Positions 40,702 through 48,928 of a stretch of 64,000 bases of DNA are shown here, piece by piece. Each line of letters opens with the position of its first letter. Positions within the stretch are counted from its first letter, which is position 1. Source of the DNA: Arthrobacter sp. efr-133-R2A-120 (GTDB lineage Bacteria; Actinomycetota; Actinomycetes; Actinomycetales; Micrococcaceae); assembly GCF_030209835.1 (NCBI RefSeq), contig NZ_JARVRF010000049.1:62001-126000 (forward strand), written 5' to 3'. Below the pieces are notes generated by a model that worked only from the letters and a program-made list of their open reading frames with translations, was not told where the DNA came from and made no database searches. The position numbers and the translations under genes are program-made.

Positions 40702-41903
40702 CGGACTACCGCCCTTCTGTGCATCTGCTTGTGTGTTCGCTCGTCCCAATTGGGCTTAAACCGGTTCACCAGCAGGCGTAGTCCTTTGGTGGCGGCATCT
40801 CGCGTCCCGTCCTGCAAGAGCGGTACGCCCTTGTTCGTGGAGAAAGGAAGGGTCCGGGATCGAGGAATAGCAACATCCACTGGAACCCCAATAGTCGCTT
40901 CCACGTCCTTGAGGACCAGTCCGCTCTTGGGATCGGCCATGTTCAGGACGACGTGACGGTGCTGAGGAAGCAATTGCAATTCGTCGAGGATATTCAGTCC
41001 CGTCCGCAACCCGCGGATGCTCGGAATATCCATGCCGCAAACCCACACTGCATCAGTGGCGTTCTCCAAAGCGGCGAGCACGTGCTCGCCGAGCCCAGGA
41101 GCGGTATCGATGACGACATATTGGAATTCGTGCCGCAACTGTTCCAACAACCTGCTGACGTGTTGGGCTGTGATGCGATCCATTTCGACGGGATTGCGAG
41201 GGGCGCACAGCGCATAGATGCTGGCCGGGTGAACGCTCAAATAGGTCTTGAGCACCATGGAATCCTGGCTGGCTGGTCCAAGCACGGCGTCCGTGATGGT
41301 GTGTTCGGGGTTCAAGAGGAGGCCGCTGGCCACATCGCCAAACTGTAGGTCCAGGTCCACGATCACCACGCCCATCGGCGCCAAGGTACCGAGGCCTACT
41401 GCCAGATTCGTGGCCACCGTTGTCTTGCCCACGCCGCCCTTAGGTGACATGACCGCAATGATGCGGCCGCCCGAAGCCTGCGACGGGGTCTCGATGGCGT
41501 TGGGGGCGAGGCCCCGTCGCCTGCCGGCGGCTGCAAGGCTTGCCCGCTCCACCATCACGCGGATGGTGTCCGAGTCCGCTGCGGGGGAGAGCAGGTCTCG
41601 CACCCCGGAGCGCATTGCTGCCAGGACCAATGACTCGCTCTGTTCCGCGGCCAGCACCACGCTGATTTCCGGGAACTGGAGATCCAGCAGGGAAGCGTGT
41701 TTGAGAGAGTCATTGATTTCCAGCCCCGGGCCCAAGATCAGCACTTCAGGTGGTTCTCCCAGGAGCTGGTCCAGGATCTCACGTGGCCCTGCCGGCAAGT
41801 AGTCGGCCTGGAACCACTGGAGACTTCCGCTCATTCCTGCAGTTGCAGTGCGGACCTTTCGTTCGAAGTCAGGTTCCGGGGTGATGAGAACGAAGCGGCT
41901 CAT
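40698..41903 (-). CDS. CpaE-like ParA/MinD ATPase of the Tad locus
   Basis: The 401-residue protein has an N-terminal receiver-like domain (about 1-125) and then a ParA/MinD ATPase with the deviant Walker A SPKGGVGKTT (residues 153-162), VVIVDLDLQFGD and a VIDTAPGLGEHV motif. In other bacteria CpaE/TadZ localises the pilus apparatus. The receiver-like domain should be checked for its phospho-acceptor, which I cannot point to with confidence. It overlaps both neighbours by 4 nt. Confidence 0.92.
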   Translation of the reverse strand: MSRFVLITPEPDFERKVRTATAGMSGSLQWFQADYLPAGPREILDQLLGEPPEVLILGPGLEINDSLKHASLLDLQFPEISVVLAAEQSESLVLAAMRSGVRDLLSPAADSDTIRVMVERASLAAAGRRRGLAPNAIETPSQASGGRIIAVMSPKGGVGKTTVATNLAVGLGTLAPMGVVIVDLDLQFGDVASGLLLNPEHTITDAVLGPASQDSMVLKTYLSVHPASIYALCAPRNPVEMDRITAQHVSRLLEQLRHEFQYVVIDTAPGLGEHVLAALENATDAVWVCGMDIPSIRGLRTGLNILDELQLLPQHRHVVLNMADPKSGLVLKDVEATIGVPVDVAIPRSRTLPFSTNKGVPLLQDGTRDAATKGLRLLVNRFKPNWDERTHKQMHRRAVVR

Positions 41904-42667
41904 TTGAATACACTTCCCCGATCGATGACGCCAGTTGCGCCTGCGGCGGCGTCTGAAGGCTCTTTGCTCAGGTAGATGGTGCCGAACTCAACGGCGTACA
42001 CGATCTTTTGGACGTCGACGGCGGAGCGGGCCACTGTGACGAGGTAGCCACTTCCTGAACCCGCAGTCTTGTTGGCGTTCAGGGCACCGCTGCTTGCCTG
42101 AGCGGCGGAGCTTGAGTTGTCCGCGATCGCTCCACTTGCGTCCTGAACTGCGGTGACGAGGACTTTGTGAAAGGTAAAGCTGGTTTGATCAGGGGCGCTG
42201 GCTTTGTCATCGGCTTTGAAGGACAGCATCACGCCGACTGTGTCGCCGGCCTTCACTGTCCCGCCGACGACGCGTTCGATCGGCAGTTTGAGCGTGATTT
42301 CTTGGAGGCCCGTGGGTACTTGAACACGGCCCGGACCGGCCAAGCTGGTTGGATCGACCATTCGGGTCGCAAGCAATTGCTCACCGGGCATGAATTCAAT
42401 CGAAGAAACCTTGGAGCCGAGGTCCCCAAGATTGGTGACGCTGTCAGCCGCAATGGCTGACTTTGGCACAGACTTTTTGACGACGGAATCCCCGAAACCG
42501 GCGGTCGGGGTGCCAGCGGGAATTTCTTTTTGGATGACGTAGACGTCTTCGGTCTCCGTATTTGCCAGAGCGCGCTTGTCGGCGCCTTGGACGTAGAACA
42601 CGAGCATCACTGTTCCAATGATGGCTACGACAAGCGCAGCGATGCCTCCCAGTAGGCGTGTTTTCAC
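41900..42667 (-). CDS. CpaB/RcpC-like pilus assembly protein with a SAF domain
   Basis: A GTG at 42667 preceded by GGAAGGAAG gives 255 residues; an upstream ATG at 42697 has no comparable ribosome binding site. One N-terminal membrane anchor (LLGGIAALVVAIIGTVMLVF) is followed by a SAF-type domain with VYVIQKEIPAGTPTAGFGDSV and then an RcpC-like region with LKLPIERVVGGTVKAGDTVGV. In Gram-negative bacteria CpaB works with the secretin; here there is no secretin, so it must act at the cell wall side of the membrane in another way. Confidence 0.9.
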   Translation of the reverse strand: MKTRLLGGIAALVVAIIGTVMLVFYVQGADKRALANTETEDVYVIQKEIPAGTPTAGFGDSVVKKSVPKSAIAADSVTNLGDLGSKVSSIEFMPGEQLLATRMVDPTSLAGPGRVQVPTGLQEITLKLPIERVVGGTVKAGDTVGVMLSFKADDKASAPDQTSFTFHKVLVTAVQDASGAIADNSSSAAQASSGALNANKTAGSGSGYLVTVARSAVDVQKIVYAVEFGTIYLSKEPSDAAAGATGVIDRGSVFK

Positions 42668-42706
42668 TGTTCTTCCTTCCCAGATGCGCTCGTCCAAGAG
42701 CGCGAT

Positions 42707-43678
42707 TTATTGGATGAGTTGCGGCGGCAGATTGGCCCCGCCTTGCGTGTATCCCCCTCCTTGGTACACAGAGGGATCGGCAATCCAGCTGACGAAATAC
42801 CCACGGATACCGTTGTTGGTGCCTCCAAGGCCTGTTTGATCGCCGCCCGACATGCCGGGGAAGTTGTACCCAGTCAGATAGAAGGCGGCATATCCCTTGA
42901 TGTAGTACTTACCTCCGGCGCCGCTTGCCGAGGCTTGCGTGAAAACGGGGAATGCGACCACGGTGTTCAGATAACCGTTGATGAGGGACTTGCACGTTTT
43001 GGGCATGCTCAGTCCCGTGTTGGTCTGAGCGTAGGGATCAACTCCTGGTGTGCTGGGGTCGTCGGGGTAGACTTTTGCGGCGCACTGGCCGGTTTCGGGA
43101 GTCAGCCACTCGAAACCGCCGGGGATGACCTGGCCCGATGGGCTGTCACTCACGCAGGTTGTGCTGCCGTGGGTCAAAATCGTCTGCGTGGCACCATTGA
43201 TGTCGAACTGGCAAGGCGCGAAGGTCAGAGGCAGGGTCGCGGGGCCGGAGCCAGGGCCGCCCCATGTCGCAGTGGCTTTGGCGCCGACCGTCACTGGGCC
43301 AGTGTTGAGAGCGTTTGCGAACATCTTGCTCAGGTATCCAGCGCCGGTAGTGCCGTCCTTGGTAGATGTTGTGACTGTTACCTTGCCTGGGACGCTTAGA
43401 TCCACTGACTTCACAGTGCTGGCGCCATCGTTGGCGTTGGAGTTAGCGAGGGGGCCGGCCAACGAAGTATTGCAGGAACCTTTGGCGCAGCTGCGCGCAA
43501 CGGCGAGGGCTCCGGCGTCGGCTCCGTTCTGAAGTTGGGCGCGTTCTGCGTAGATTTGGCCGACGTCAACCGCAACTGCGCCCACCCCGATGAGCACCAG
43601 CATCATAAGCGCGACCATCACGCCGGCAACACCGCTTTCCCTGTCCTGAGGGTCCCAACGTCGGATCAGCCGTTGCAT
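42707..43678 (-). CDS. TadG-like pilus-associated protein
   Basis: The 323-residue protein begins with a basic region and a prepilin-like segment SGVAGVMVALMMLVLIGVGAVAVDVG followed by YAERAQLQNGADAGALAVARSCA, the signature of putative Flp pilus-assembly TadG N-terminal domains. The rest is an exported, Gly/Ser-rich domain with several Cys residues that may form disulphides. Its start overlaps the TadE-like gene by 13 nt. Confidence 0.88.
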   Translation of the reverse strand: MQRLIRRWDPQDRESGVAGVMVALMMLVLIGVGAVAVDVGQIYAERAQLQNGADAGALAVARSCAKGSCNTSLAGPLANSNANDGASTVKSVDLSVPGKVTVTTSTKDGTTGAGYLSKMFANALNTGPVTVGAKATATWGGPGSGPATLPLTFAPCQFDINGATQTILTHGSTTCVSDSPSGQVIPGGFEWLTPETGQCAAKVYPDDPSTPGVDPYAQTNTGLSMPKTCKSLINGYLNTVVAFPVFTQASASGAGGKYYIKGYAAFYLTGYNFPGMSGGDQTGLGGTNNGIRGYFVSWIADPSVYQGGGYTQGGANLPPQLIQ

Positions 43679-44061
43679 TGCATTGCTCCTTTGCCGGTGA
43701 CCGTGAGGCTGGAACCGAAGAACCCGGTAAGGGATTTGCCACTGTAGGTGGTGGTCACAGTGATGGTCGGAGGGGGGCTGCCTGCACTACAGGCGCCCGA
43801 GTAGCTGAAACTCAGCTTGGAGGTGTCCAGCGAGGGCGCGCCGGCCTTGCCGGCCGCGGTTGCCTTGCTTGTGTCGTTAGTGATTGCCATTGTGCGAGCA
43901 GCTTCCCGCGAGGCTTGAGTCACTGAAACCTGGATGTTGTACGCGTTTGAAAACTCGACAACAGCGATGATCAGAGACACAAGGATGGGCGCTACGAGCG
44001 CGAATTCGACAGCAACTGCGCCCCGCTCTTTGTTCCTGGAAGACTTGATCCTGCGTTTCAA
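43666..44061 (-). CDS. TadE-like minor pilin
   Basis: A TTG at 44061 after AGGGGGA gives 131 residues beginning LKRRIKSSRNKERGAVAVEFALV; an ATG at 44142 would give a longer leader and cannot be ruled out. The prepilin motif is G-AVAVEF (Glu at +5), followed by one hydrophobic helix and a small exported domain. TadE proteins are pseudopilins processed by the Tad prepilin peptidase. Confidence 0.85.
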   Translation of the reverse strand: MKRRIKSSRNKERGAVAVEFALVAPILVSLIIAVVEFSNAYNIQVSVTQASREAARTMAITNDTSKATAAGKAGAPSLDTSKLSFSYSGACSAGSPPPTITVTTTYSGKSLTGFFGSSLTVTGKGAMQCNG

Positions 44062-44155
44062 AGGATCCCCCTGGGTAGATATGCTGCCGACGTTTGCAGC
44101 GGGAAAGGTCAACGGTGTGCTGCGCCGTAGGGCGCAGCACACCGCGATTGCCTGG

Positions 44156-44353
44156 TTACCAGGTTCCGACCGTAGTGGCGAGGCTGCTGAAAAAGGTGTT
44201 CAGGTTGCCGCCGAAAAGGCCGACGCCGCCAACAATCACAAGGGCGATTAGGCCCACCAGCAATGAATATTCTGTGGCGGTGGCTCCCTTTTCGGTGGAG
44301 ATTCGTGCGAGAGCCAGACTGATTCTTTTGAATTTTGTGTTTATATTGAACAT
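44156..44353 (-). CDS. flp: Flp-type major pilin, tandem copy 2
   Basis: The 65-residue prepilin has a leader ending STEKG and then ATATEYSLLVGLIALVIVGG, with Glu at +5 and Tyr at +6 of the mature pilin. It shares the C-terminus GLFGGNLNTFFSSLATTVG with its neighbour at 44395, so the two arose by duplication. Expected to be cut by the peptidase at 44864 and polymerised by the Tad machine. Confidence 0.93.
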   Translation of the reverse strand: MFNINTKFKRISLALARISTEKGATATEYSLLVGLIALVIVGGVGLFGGNLNTFFSSLATTVGTW

Positions 44354-44394
44354 TTCGAAACCACCTGACGGCTCTTGAGACCAGCCGCTGGCGG

Positions 44395-44595
44395 CTACCA
44401 GCCCCCGACGGTTGTGGCGAGGCTGCTGAAGAAGGTGTTCAGGTTCTTGCCGAACAGGCCGACGCCGGCGACGATGACCAGTGCAATGAGACCGACCAGC
44501 AGCGAATATTCCGTCGCTGTTGCGCCCTTCTCGGCGGTGAACTTGTCTTTGATGCCGGCGATGAATGCGAGGGTGGAGATCATGAGAGTTGACAT
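44395..44595 (-). CDS. flp: Flp-type major pilin, tandem copy 1
   Basis: The ATG at 44595 gives 66 residues, with GGAAGG about nine nt upstream; an upstream start at 44682 adds 29 residues unlike pilin leaders. The leader ends AEKG and the mature part starts ATATEYSLLVGLIALVIVAG. From Gly-Ala-Thr-Ala-Thr onward it is almost identical to the copy at 44156, differing at only a few residues. It is the first pilin of the assembly operon, with 268 nt of upstream sequence. Confidence 0.93.
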   Translation of the reverse strand: MSTLMISTLAFIAGIKDKFTAEKGATATEYSLLVGLIALVIVAGVGLFGKNLNTFFSSLATTVGGW

Positions 44596-44863
44596 TGGAA
44601 AAACCTTCCCAGATAAGTGAATTTGTCTACGAATTCCGGTTGCCCACATATCCCGTTTGGCGTTCGGATTTCGATAGGACAAGAATTGCGCTTGGGAGGG
44701 TTAACAAACAATGCGTAGTGGTACTCGTCTTTTCTTGTGCAGGTGGCATGGACTACTCGAAGAGCCCCGCCGCGGTACTCGGTTTTTCTGCCTAAGTACC
44801 ACCTAGCTACTGACACGGATGGGTCTCGTGGGGACTGAGGGGAACTCGGGAAGCATGCCGTGC
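44596..44863 (-). other. Gap upstream of the pilin genes
   Basis: These 268 nt separate the prepilin peptidase stop from the first pilin start, both on the minus strand. Such a gap before abundantly expressed pilins suggests a promoter, but I could not identify a -35/-10 pair with confidence. No terminator hairpin and no gene were seen. Confidence 0.4.
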
Positions 44864-45517
44864 TTACGTGACGAGAAGGACCACTCCAATTGCCGCAGCG
44901 AACATGGCCGGCCCGTGGGCAACTTCAGATCGCTTGGTTTCGCGCTTCAGGCGCAACAACAGCACCGTCATCACCCCGCCCACCACGAAGCCCAGCAGTC
45001 CCCCATAGAACACTTGGGTCCAGCCCAAGTAGCCCAAGTACAAACCGAGTGGTGCTGCGAGCTTTACATCGCCCATTCCGAGACCGCCCGGAGAAATCAA
45101 TCCAAGAATTAAGTACCCGAGGAACAAAATGACGGCGCCGGCGGCCGCCCGCAGCAGTCCGGACCAGTCGAGAGTCAGCGTGGCGGACATAGTTAACAGA
45201 CCAAGGCCGGCAGTAAGGAGACCCAGGACCAGCGGGTTTGGCAGCAAATGGTGCGCCACGTCTACGCGTGATAGCTGCACAGCCATTACCCCTAGTAGTA
45301 GGTAGGCAGGGAGTACTGGGGAGTACCCGAACCGGAGCGTCAGGAGGGCAAACAACACGGCGGTGGCCACCGCCGTCGTGATTCGGATGGCGGGGGAGGG
45401 GAGCCCGCCAAGCCGCGGCAGGGATCGGGCTATCAGGACCTCAGCCAGGGGGCTCGTGAGAAGCCCCAGGAGCCCGAAGGAGGCCACGAGCAAGGGCTGG
45501 GCGGCAGTTGCTGTCAT
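44864..45517 (-). CDS. Prepilin peptidase of the Tad locus (A24 family, TadV/CpaA-like)
   Basis: The 217-residue protein has about six or seven membrane segments. The second catalytic Asp of A24 peptidases is in GMGDVKLAAPLGLYLG; the first lies in the stretch around SRVDVAHHLLPNPLVL, where Asp is followed by a PN motif as in the family. It should cut Flp, TadE-like and related prepilins after Gly. It is the first gene of the cluster and is separated from the pilins by 268 nt. Confidence 0.9.
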   Translation of the reverse strand: MTATAAQPLLVASFGLLGLLTSPLAEVLIARSLPRLGGLPSPAIRITTAVATAVLFALLTLRFGYSPVLPAYLLLGVMAVQLSRVDVAHHLLPNPLVLGLLTAGLGLLTMSATLTLDWSGLLRAAAGAVILFLGYLILGLISPGGLGMGDVKLAAPLGLYLGYLGWTQVFYGGLLGFVVGGVMTVLLLRLKRETKRSEVAHGPAMFAAAIGVVLLVT

Positions 45518-45812
45518 GGCATCTCCTAGGAGCTTAGAAGCGGTCTCAGTTGTTCACGTTGGTTGACAGCCTATTTTGACCCTGAAGCTCCTTGCCGCTA
45601 TTGTTGATAGTCGTTGTGCGTGTCCTTTCTCGATGACACATGCCCGCTTGGGGATCCAGTTGCAGGATCGTTAACTCGACAGGCATATCGGGACCTCGGG
45701 ATGACTGGTACATAGAGCCCTCACCTCTGCTCCGGTAACGCATACCTAGTAGGCACACGTTTCAAGCGTGCCGCCTAAAACATGAACGCCAGAACAAGAA
45801 CGAGGCAAAACC
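45518..45812 (+). other. Divergent region before rplM, with a 200-nt leader
   Basis: These 295 nt lie between the divergent prepilin peptidase gene and rplM. They contain the rplM promoter at 45576-45604 and then roughly 200 nt of untranslated leader. The end has GAACGAGGC before the GTG. A leader of this length before rplM-rpsI may hold autoregulatory structure; I did not resolve one. No gene was seen. Confidence 0.45.
45576..45604 (+). promoter_or_regulatory. Promoter of rplM-rpsI
   Basis: TTGACC (45576-45581) and TATTGT (45599-45604) are separated by exactly 17 nt, the clearest promoter in the window. Transcription would start near 45611 and give a leader of about 200 nt. Confidence 0.6.
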
Positions 45813-46256
45813 GTGCGTACGTACACCCCGAAGCCCGGCGATATCAACCGCCAGTGGCACGTCATTGACGCCACCGATGTTGTCCTTGGTCGTCTTGCCA
45901 GCCAGACCGCAACACTGCTGCGCGGAAAGCACAAGCCGACCTTTGCGTCCCACATGGACATGGGCGACTTCGTCATCATCATCAACGCTGAAAAGGTTGC
46001 CCTGACCGGTGCCAAGCTGGAGCAGAAGCGCGCATACCGCCACTCCGGCTACCCGGGCGGCCTGACCTCCGTCAACTACGCGGAGCTGCTGGAATCCAAC
46101 CCGGTCCGCGCTGTTGAGAAGGCCATCAAGGGCATGCTGCCGAAGAACTCCCTCGCTGCACAGCAGTTGGGCAAGCTCAAGGTCTACCGTGGCGCTGAGC
46201 ACCCCCACGCTGCACAGCAGCCTAAGACTTTCGAAATCACCCAGGTCGCCCAGTAG
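45813..46256 (+). CDS. rplM: 50S ribosomal protein L13
   Basis: A GTG at 45813 gives 147 residues beginning MRTYTPKPGDINRQWHVIDA, with LGRLASQTATLLRGKHKPTF and the GGLTSVNYAELLESNP and MLPKNSLAAQQLGKLKVY motifs of L13. It is an early 50S assembly protein and, in other bacteria, an autoregulator of the rplM-rpsI operon. rpsI follows after 37 nt. Confidence 0.98.
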   Translation: MRTYTPKPGDINRQWHVIDATDVVLGRLASQTATLLRGKHKPTFASHMDMGDFVIIINAEKVALTGAKLEQKRAYRHSGYPGGLTSVNYAELLESNPVRAVEKAIKGMLPKNSLAAQQLGKLKVYRGAEHPHAAQQPKTFEITQVAQ

Positions 46257-46293
46257 TCCTGGCCACCAAACAACTTTTAATACAAGGAGAATC

Positions 46294-46800
46294 GTGGCTC
46301 AGAACGAAGAACTGACCGCCGAAGCCGTCGAGGCCGAGGAAACCCTCACCAGCTACACCTCTGAAAGCTCGGCTGCCGAAGCCGCGCCGAAGAAGGAGCG
46401 CCCGGCACTGACCGTTGCCGGTGCTGCTGTTGGCCGCCGCAAGGAAGCCGTTGCACGCGTTCGCGTTGTACCCGGCTCGGGCAAGTGGACCATCAACGGC
46501 CGCGAGCTGTCGAACTACTTCCCGAACAAGCTGCACCAGCAGGACGTCAACGAGCCCTTCAAGATCCTTGACCTTGAAGGCGCCTACGACGTCATTGCCC
46601 GCATCCACGGCGGTGGCCCCTCCGGCCAGGCCGGTGCACTGCGCCTCGGTGTCGCTCGCTCGCTGAACGAGATCGACGTCGAGAACAACCGCGCCACCCT
46701 GAAGAAGGCCGGCTTCCTGACCCGTGACGCACGCGTCATCGAGCGTAAGAAGGCCGGTCTCAAGAAGGCACGCAAGGCTCAGCAGTACTCCAAGCGCTAA
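46294..46800 (+). CDS. rpsI: 30S ribosomal protein S9 with an acidic N-terminal extension
   Basis: The GTG at 46294 after AAGGAGA gives 168 residues. The S9 core begins near residue 40 (AAVGRRKEAVARVRVVPGSG) and ends YSKR, the C-terminus that touches P-site tRNA. The first 38 residues are rich in Glu, Ala, Ser and Thr and are absent from the Escherichia coli protein of 130 residues. Upstream in-frame starts inside rplM are not credible. Confidence 0.97.
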   Translation: MAQNEELTAEAVEAEETLTSYTSESSAAEAAPKKERPALTVAGAAVGRRKEAVARVRVVPGSGKWTINGRELSNYFPNKLHQQDVNEPFKILDLEGAYDVIARIHGGGPSGQAGALRLGVARSLNEIDVENNRATLKKAGFLTRDARVIERKKAGLKKARKAQQYSKR

Positions 46801-46893
46801 AAATGCGCCTACCCGTGGTGTTGCCGCTGGCGCGACATCACCACGGGGCCCTCGGCGCTTTTTAGCGCTCGGATCCACAAGCGCTAAAAATGC
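46791..46893 (+). repeat. 16-bp direct repeat flanking the rpsI 3' end
   Basis: CAAGCGCTAAAAATGC occurs at 46791-46806, spanning the last codons and stop of rpsI, and again at 46878-46893. An inverted relative (GCTTTTTAGCGCT) lies between them near 46858, so the second copy can form a hairpin with it. It looks like a local duplication of the gene end. Confidence 0.7.
46812..46847 (+). terminator. Hairpin after rpsI
   Basis: CCCGTGGTG (46812-46820) and CACCACGGG (46839-46847) form a 9-bp stem with an 18-nt loop, followed after nine nt by GCTTTTT. A second structure lies beyond it: GCGCTTTTTAGCGC, which can pair with the repeat at 46878-46893. Together they probably end the rplM-rpsI transcript. 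Confidence 0.6.
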
Positions 46894-46999
46894 TTTCGGG
46901 CGCTTCCAGCGTCCAGACAAGGCCTGTTCCGCCGTTTGGTGGGGCGGGTCTTGTTTCGTTTCGGAGGGCGTCTGCGGAGGAGCTACTTGCAGCCGGGTC

Positions 47000-48928
47000 T
47001 CACCTCAGCGGAGTATTGCTCTGCGGTTTTCCTAGATCGTAGATCTTGTTCCCATCGATTTCTTCCGATTGGAATGTATCAGCGACCCATTTCTGGATCG
47101 CAAGGAGCTCCGGTCCAGCCTCTGGAGCTTTCAATTGATCAGGCTGTTCCACCAAGTAGCAGATTTGTCCTTCTGCGACCCAATCCCGGAATTGCCTTAA
47201 GGTTGGGCTGGGGTCCGTCGCAGTGAAGCCCCCGATCGGCATGATGGCGCGGTTGGACTCAAGCTGAAAGCGCGCAGCGGTTTCGCCCGGATAAGTCGCA
47301 GCAGTCCAGACACACCTTGCCGGAGCATTACGGAGTCGGTCAAGGAGTGCGGTCCCTGGGCTATTGCCGTATGTAAGTCCATGGATCCATGCCGGATCCT
47401 GTTGCTTGACGCCTGCGAGGAAGCGGCTCAGTGAGTTTGGAGACTTGGTAAGACCGCCCGATATGGGGTTGTACCCGGATTGGGGAGAACCTAGGGTCAC
47501 CAGCGAACAGAAGACGGGTCCGATCAGCAGCGCCCCGATTGCCAGGAAAGCGCTGCTTCGCTCTACCCATGGCCACGGTGCCCGGACGGCGGAAATAGCG
47601 GCGGCCAGCAATCCAGCATAAAGAACGCCTTTTCCCAGCCATTCGGGAAACACGTCGCTTAGCTGCCACATTGCATTGGCGAAGACGAAACTTGCTATCA
47701 GGGTAAAGGCGATCCACAAACGCCCGGATATTGTTTGGGCTCCGGCCAGCAACAGGCGGGCGCCAACGCCGATGCAAAGTGCCAATGGCGGCGCCAAGGA
47801 TGCGGCGTAGTAGGAATGGAATCCTTGGCCCATAAAGCTCAGTATCAGATACGTAGTTGAGAACCAAAGGACTGCCGCAGAAGAAAGAATTGCTTCATTC
47901 CGATCGAGCCGTTTCCTTACGATGGCCCAGGCCATTGCCACGCAGCAGAGTATAGCTGCCATGAGTAGCCAGCCAATTTCCTGGCCATTATTTGCGTTGA
48001 AGAGCCGGAACAGGCCCGCGTCTGTGTCCACGCCCTTGAATTCTGGTGGTATTAGCGCCGCCGAAGCGTCATCCTGACCCTTCATCACACGGTCGATTCC
48101 GTTATACCCCAGCGTCAGCTCAACCATGCTGTTATGCGTTGAGCCGCCAACAAAGGGGCGGGATTGGGCCGGGGTGAGATCGACGACGAGAGGCCAAGCC
48201 AAGGAAACAACTGCCACAACGCATGCGGCAAGGCCCAGGCCGATAAACCTCTTGCGCCAAGCCAAGGGGGCGAAAAGCAGAAAGACGAGCACGATGGCGG
48301 GCAGAACCAGAAATGCTTGAAGCTGTTTCGTTAGAAATCCGAGTGCCAACAGACCGCCCATCAGAACCATCGGTTTGAGCCGGCCGGTCTCAGCGGCCCG
48401 GACGCCGGAGTACAGAGCCGAAATCATCAACAGGACCATCAACGGATCAGGGTTGTCATAGCGGGCTAGAAGAACGCTGACTGGGGTCAAGGCAAACACT
48501 GTCGCCGCGATTAGGGCGCATACGGCAGGGAAATACCTACGCATAAGGGTGAAGATGAGCAACGTGCTAGTCAACGTGATGATGACTTGGGGAACCAGCA
48601 AACCCCAGGAGTTGAGCCCGAACAAGCGAACGGACACGCCCATGACCCACAGGCTGAGTGGGGGTTTGTCCACAGTGATGGAGTTACCCCAGTCTGAGGA
48701 CCCGAAAAACAATGCTGTGAAGTTATGTTCACCAGACTGCACAGCGGCCGAATAGAAGGGGTTCGCCCAGCCATTCTGATCCAACTTCCACAGGTAGAGA
48801 AAGGCCAGACAGATCAACAGCACGGCCAACGTTATCTTTTCCCAGCGCGCAACCGGGGTTGGATTCAGGCCCGTGCCTTGAACGGCGGGAAGACTAGTGC
48901 CGGAGGCGGTAAATCCGTACGCCGTCAA
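47000..48928 (-). CDS. GT39-like (GT-C) membrane glycosyltransferase, second paralogue
   Basis: A TTG at 48928 is supported by AAGGAGGAG seven nt before it and gives 642 residues; it overlaps the end of the upstream paralogue by 35 nt. About 11-13 membrane segments are visible, with loop motifs LDQNGWANPFYSAAVQSG and VDKPPLSLW (Asp87), followed by a C-terminal exported domain. Such ArnT/PMT-type enzymes take sugar from a polyprenyl-phosphate carrier outside the membrane and place it on protein or cell-wall polymer. The acceptor is unknown. It is the last gene of the three-gene unit. Confidence 0.87.
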   Translation of the reverse strand: MTAYGFTASGTSLPAVQGTGLNPTPVARWEKITLAVLLICLAFLYLWKLDQNGWANPFYSAAVQSGEHNFTALFFGSSDWGNSITVDKPPLSLWVMGVSVRLFGLNSWGLLVPQVIITLTSTLLIFTLMRRYFPAVCALIAATVFALTPVSVLLARYDNPDPLMVLLMISALYSGVRAAETGRLKPMVLMGGLLALGFLTKQLQAFLVLPAIVLVFLLFAPLAWRKRFIGLGLAACVVAVVSLAWPLVVDLTPAQSRPFVGGSTHNSMVELTLGYNGIDRVMKGQDDASAALIPPEFKGVDTDAGLFRLFNANNGQEIGWLLMAAILCCVAMAWAIVRKRLDRNEAILSSAAVLWFSTTYLILSFMGQGFHSYYAASLAPPLALCIGVGARLLLAGAQTISGRLWIAFTLIASFVFANAMWQLSDVFPEWLGKGVLYAGLLAAAISAVRAPWPWVERSSAFLAIGALLIGPVFCSLVTLGSPQSGYNPISGGLTKSPNSLSRFLAGVKQQDPAWIHGLTYGNSPGTALLDRLRNAPARCVWTAATYPGETAARFQLESNRAIMPIGGFTATDPSPTLRQFRDWVAEGQICYLVEQPDQLKAPEAGPELLAIQKWVADTFQSEEIDGNKIYDLGKPQSNTPLR

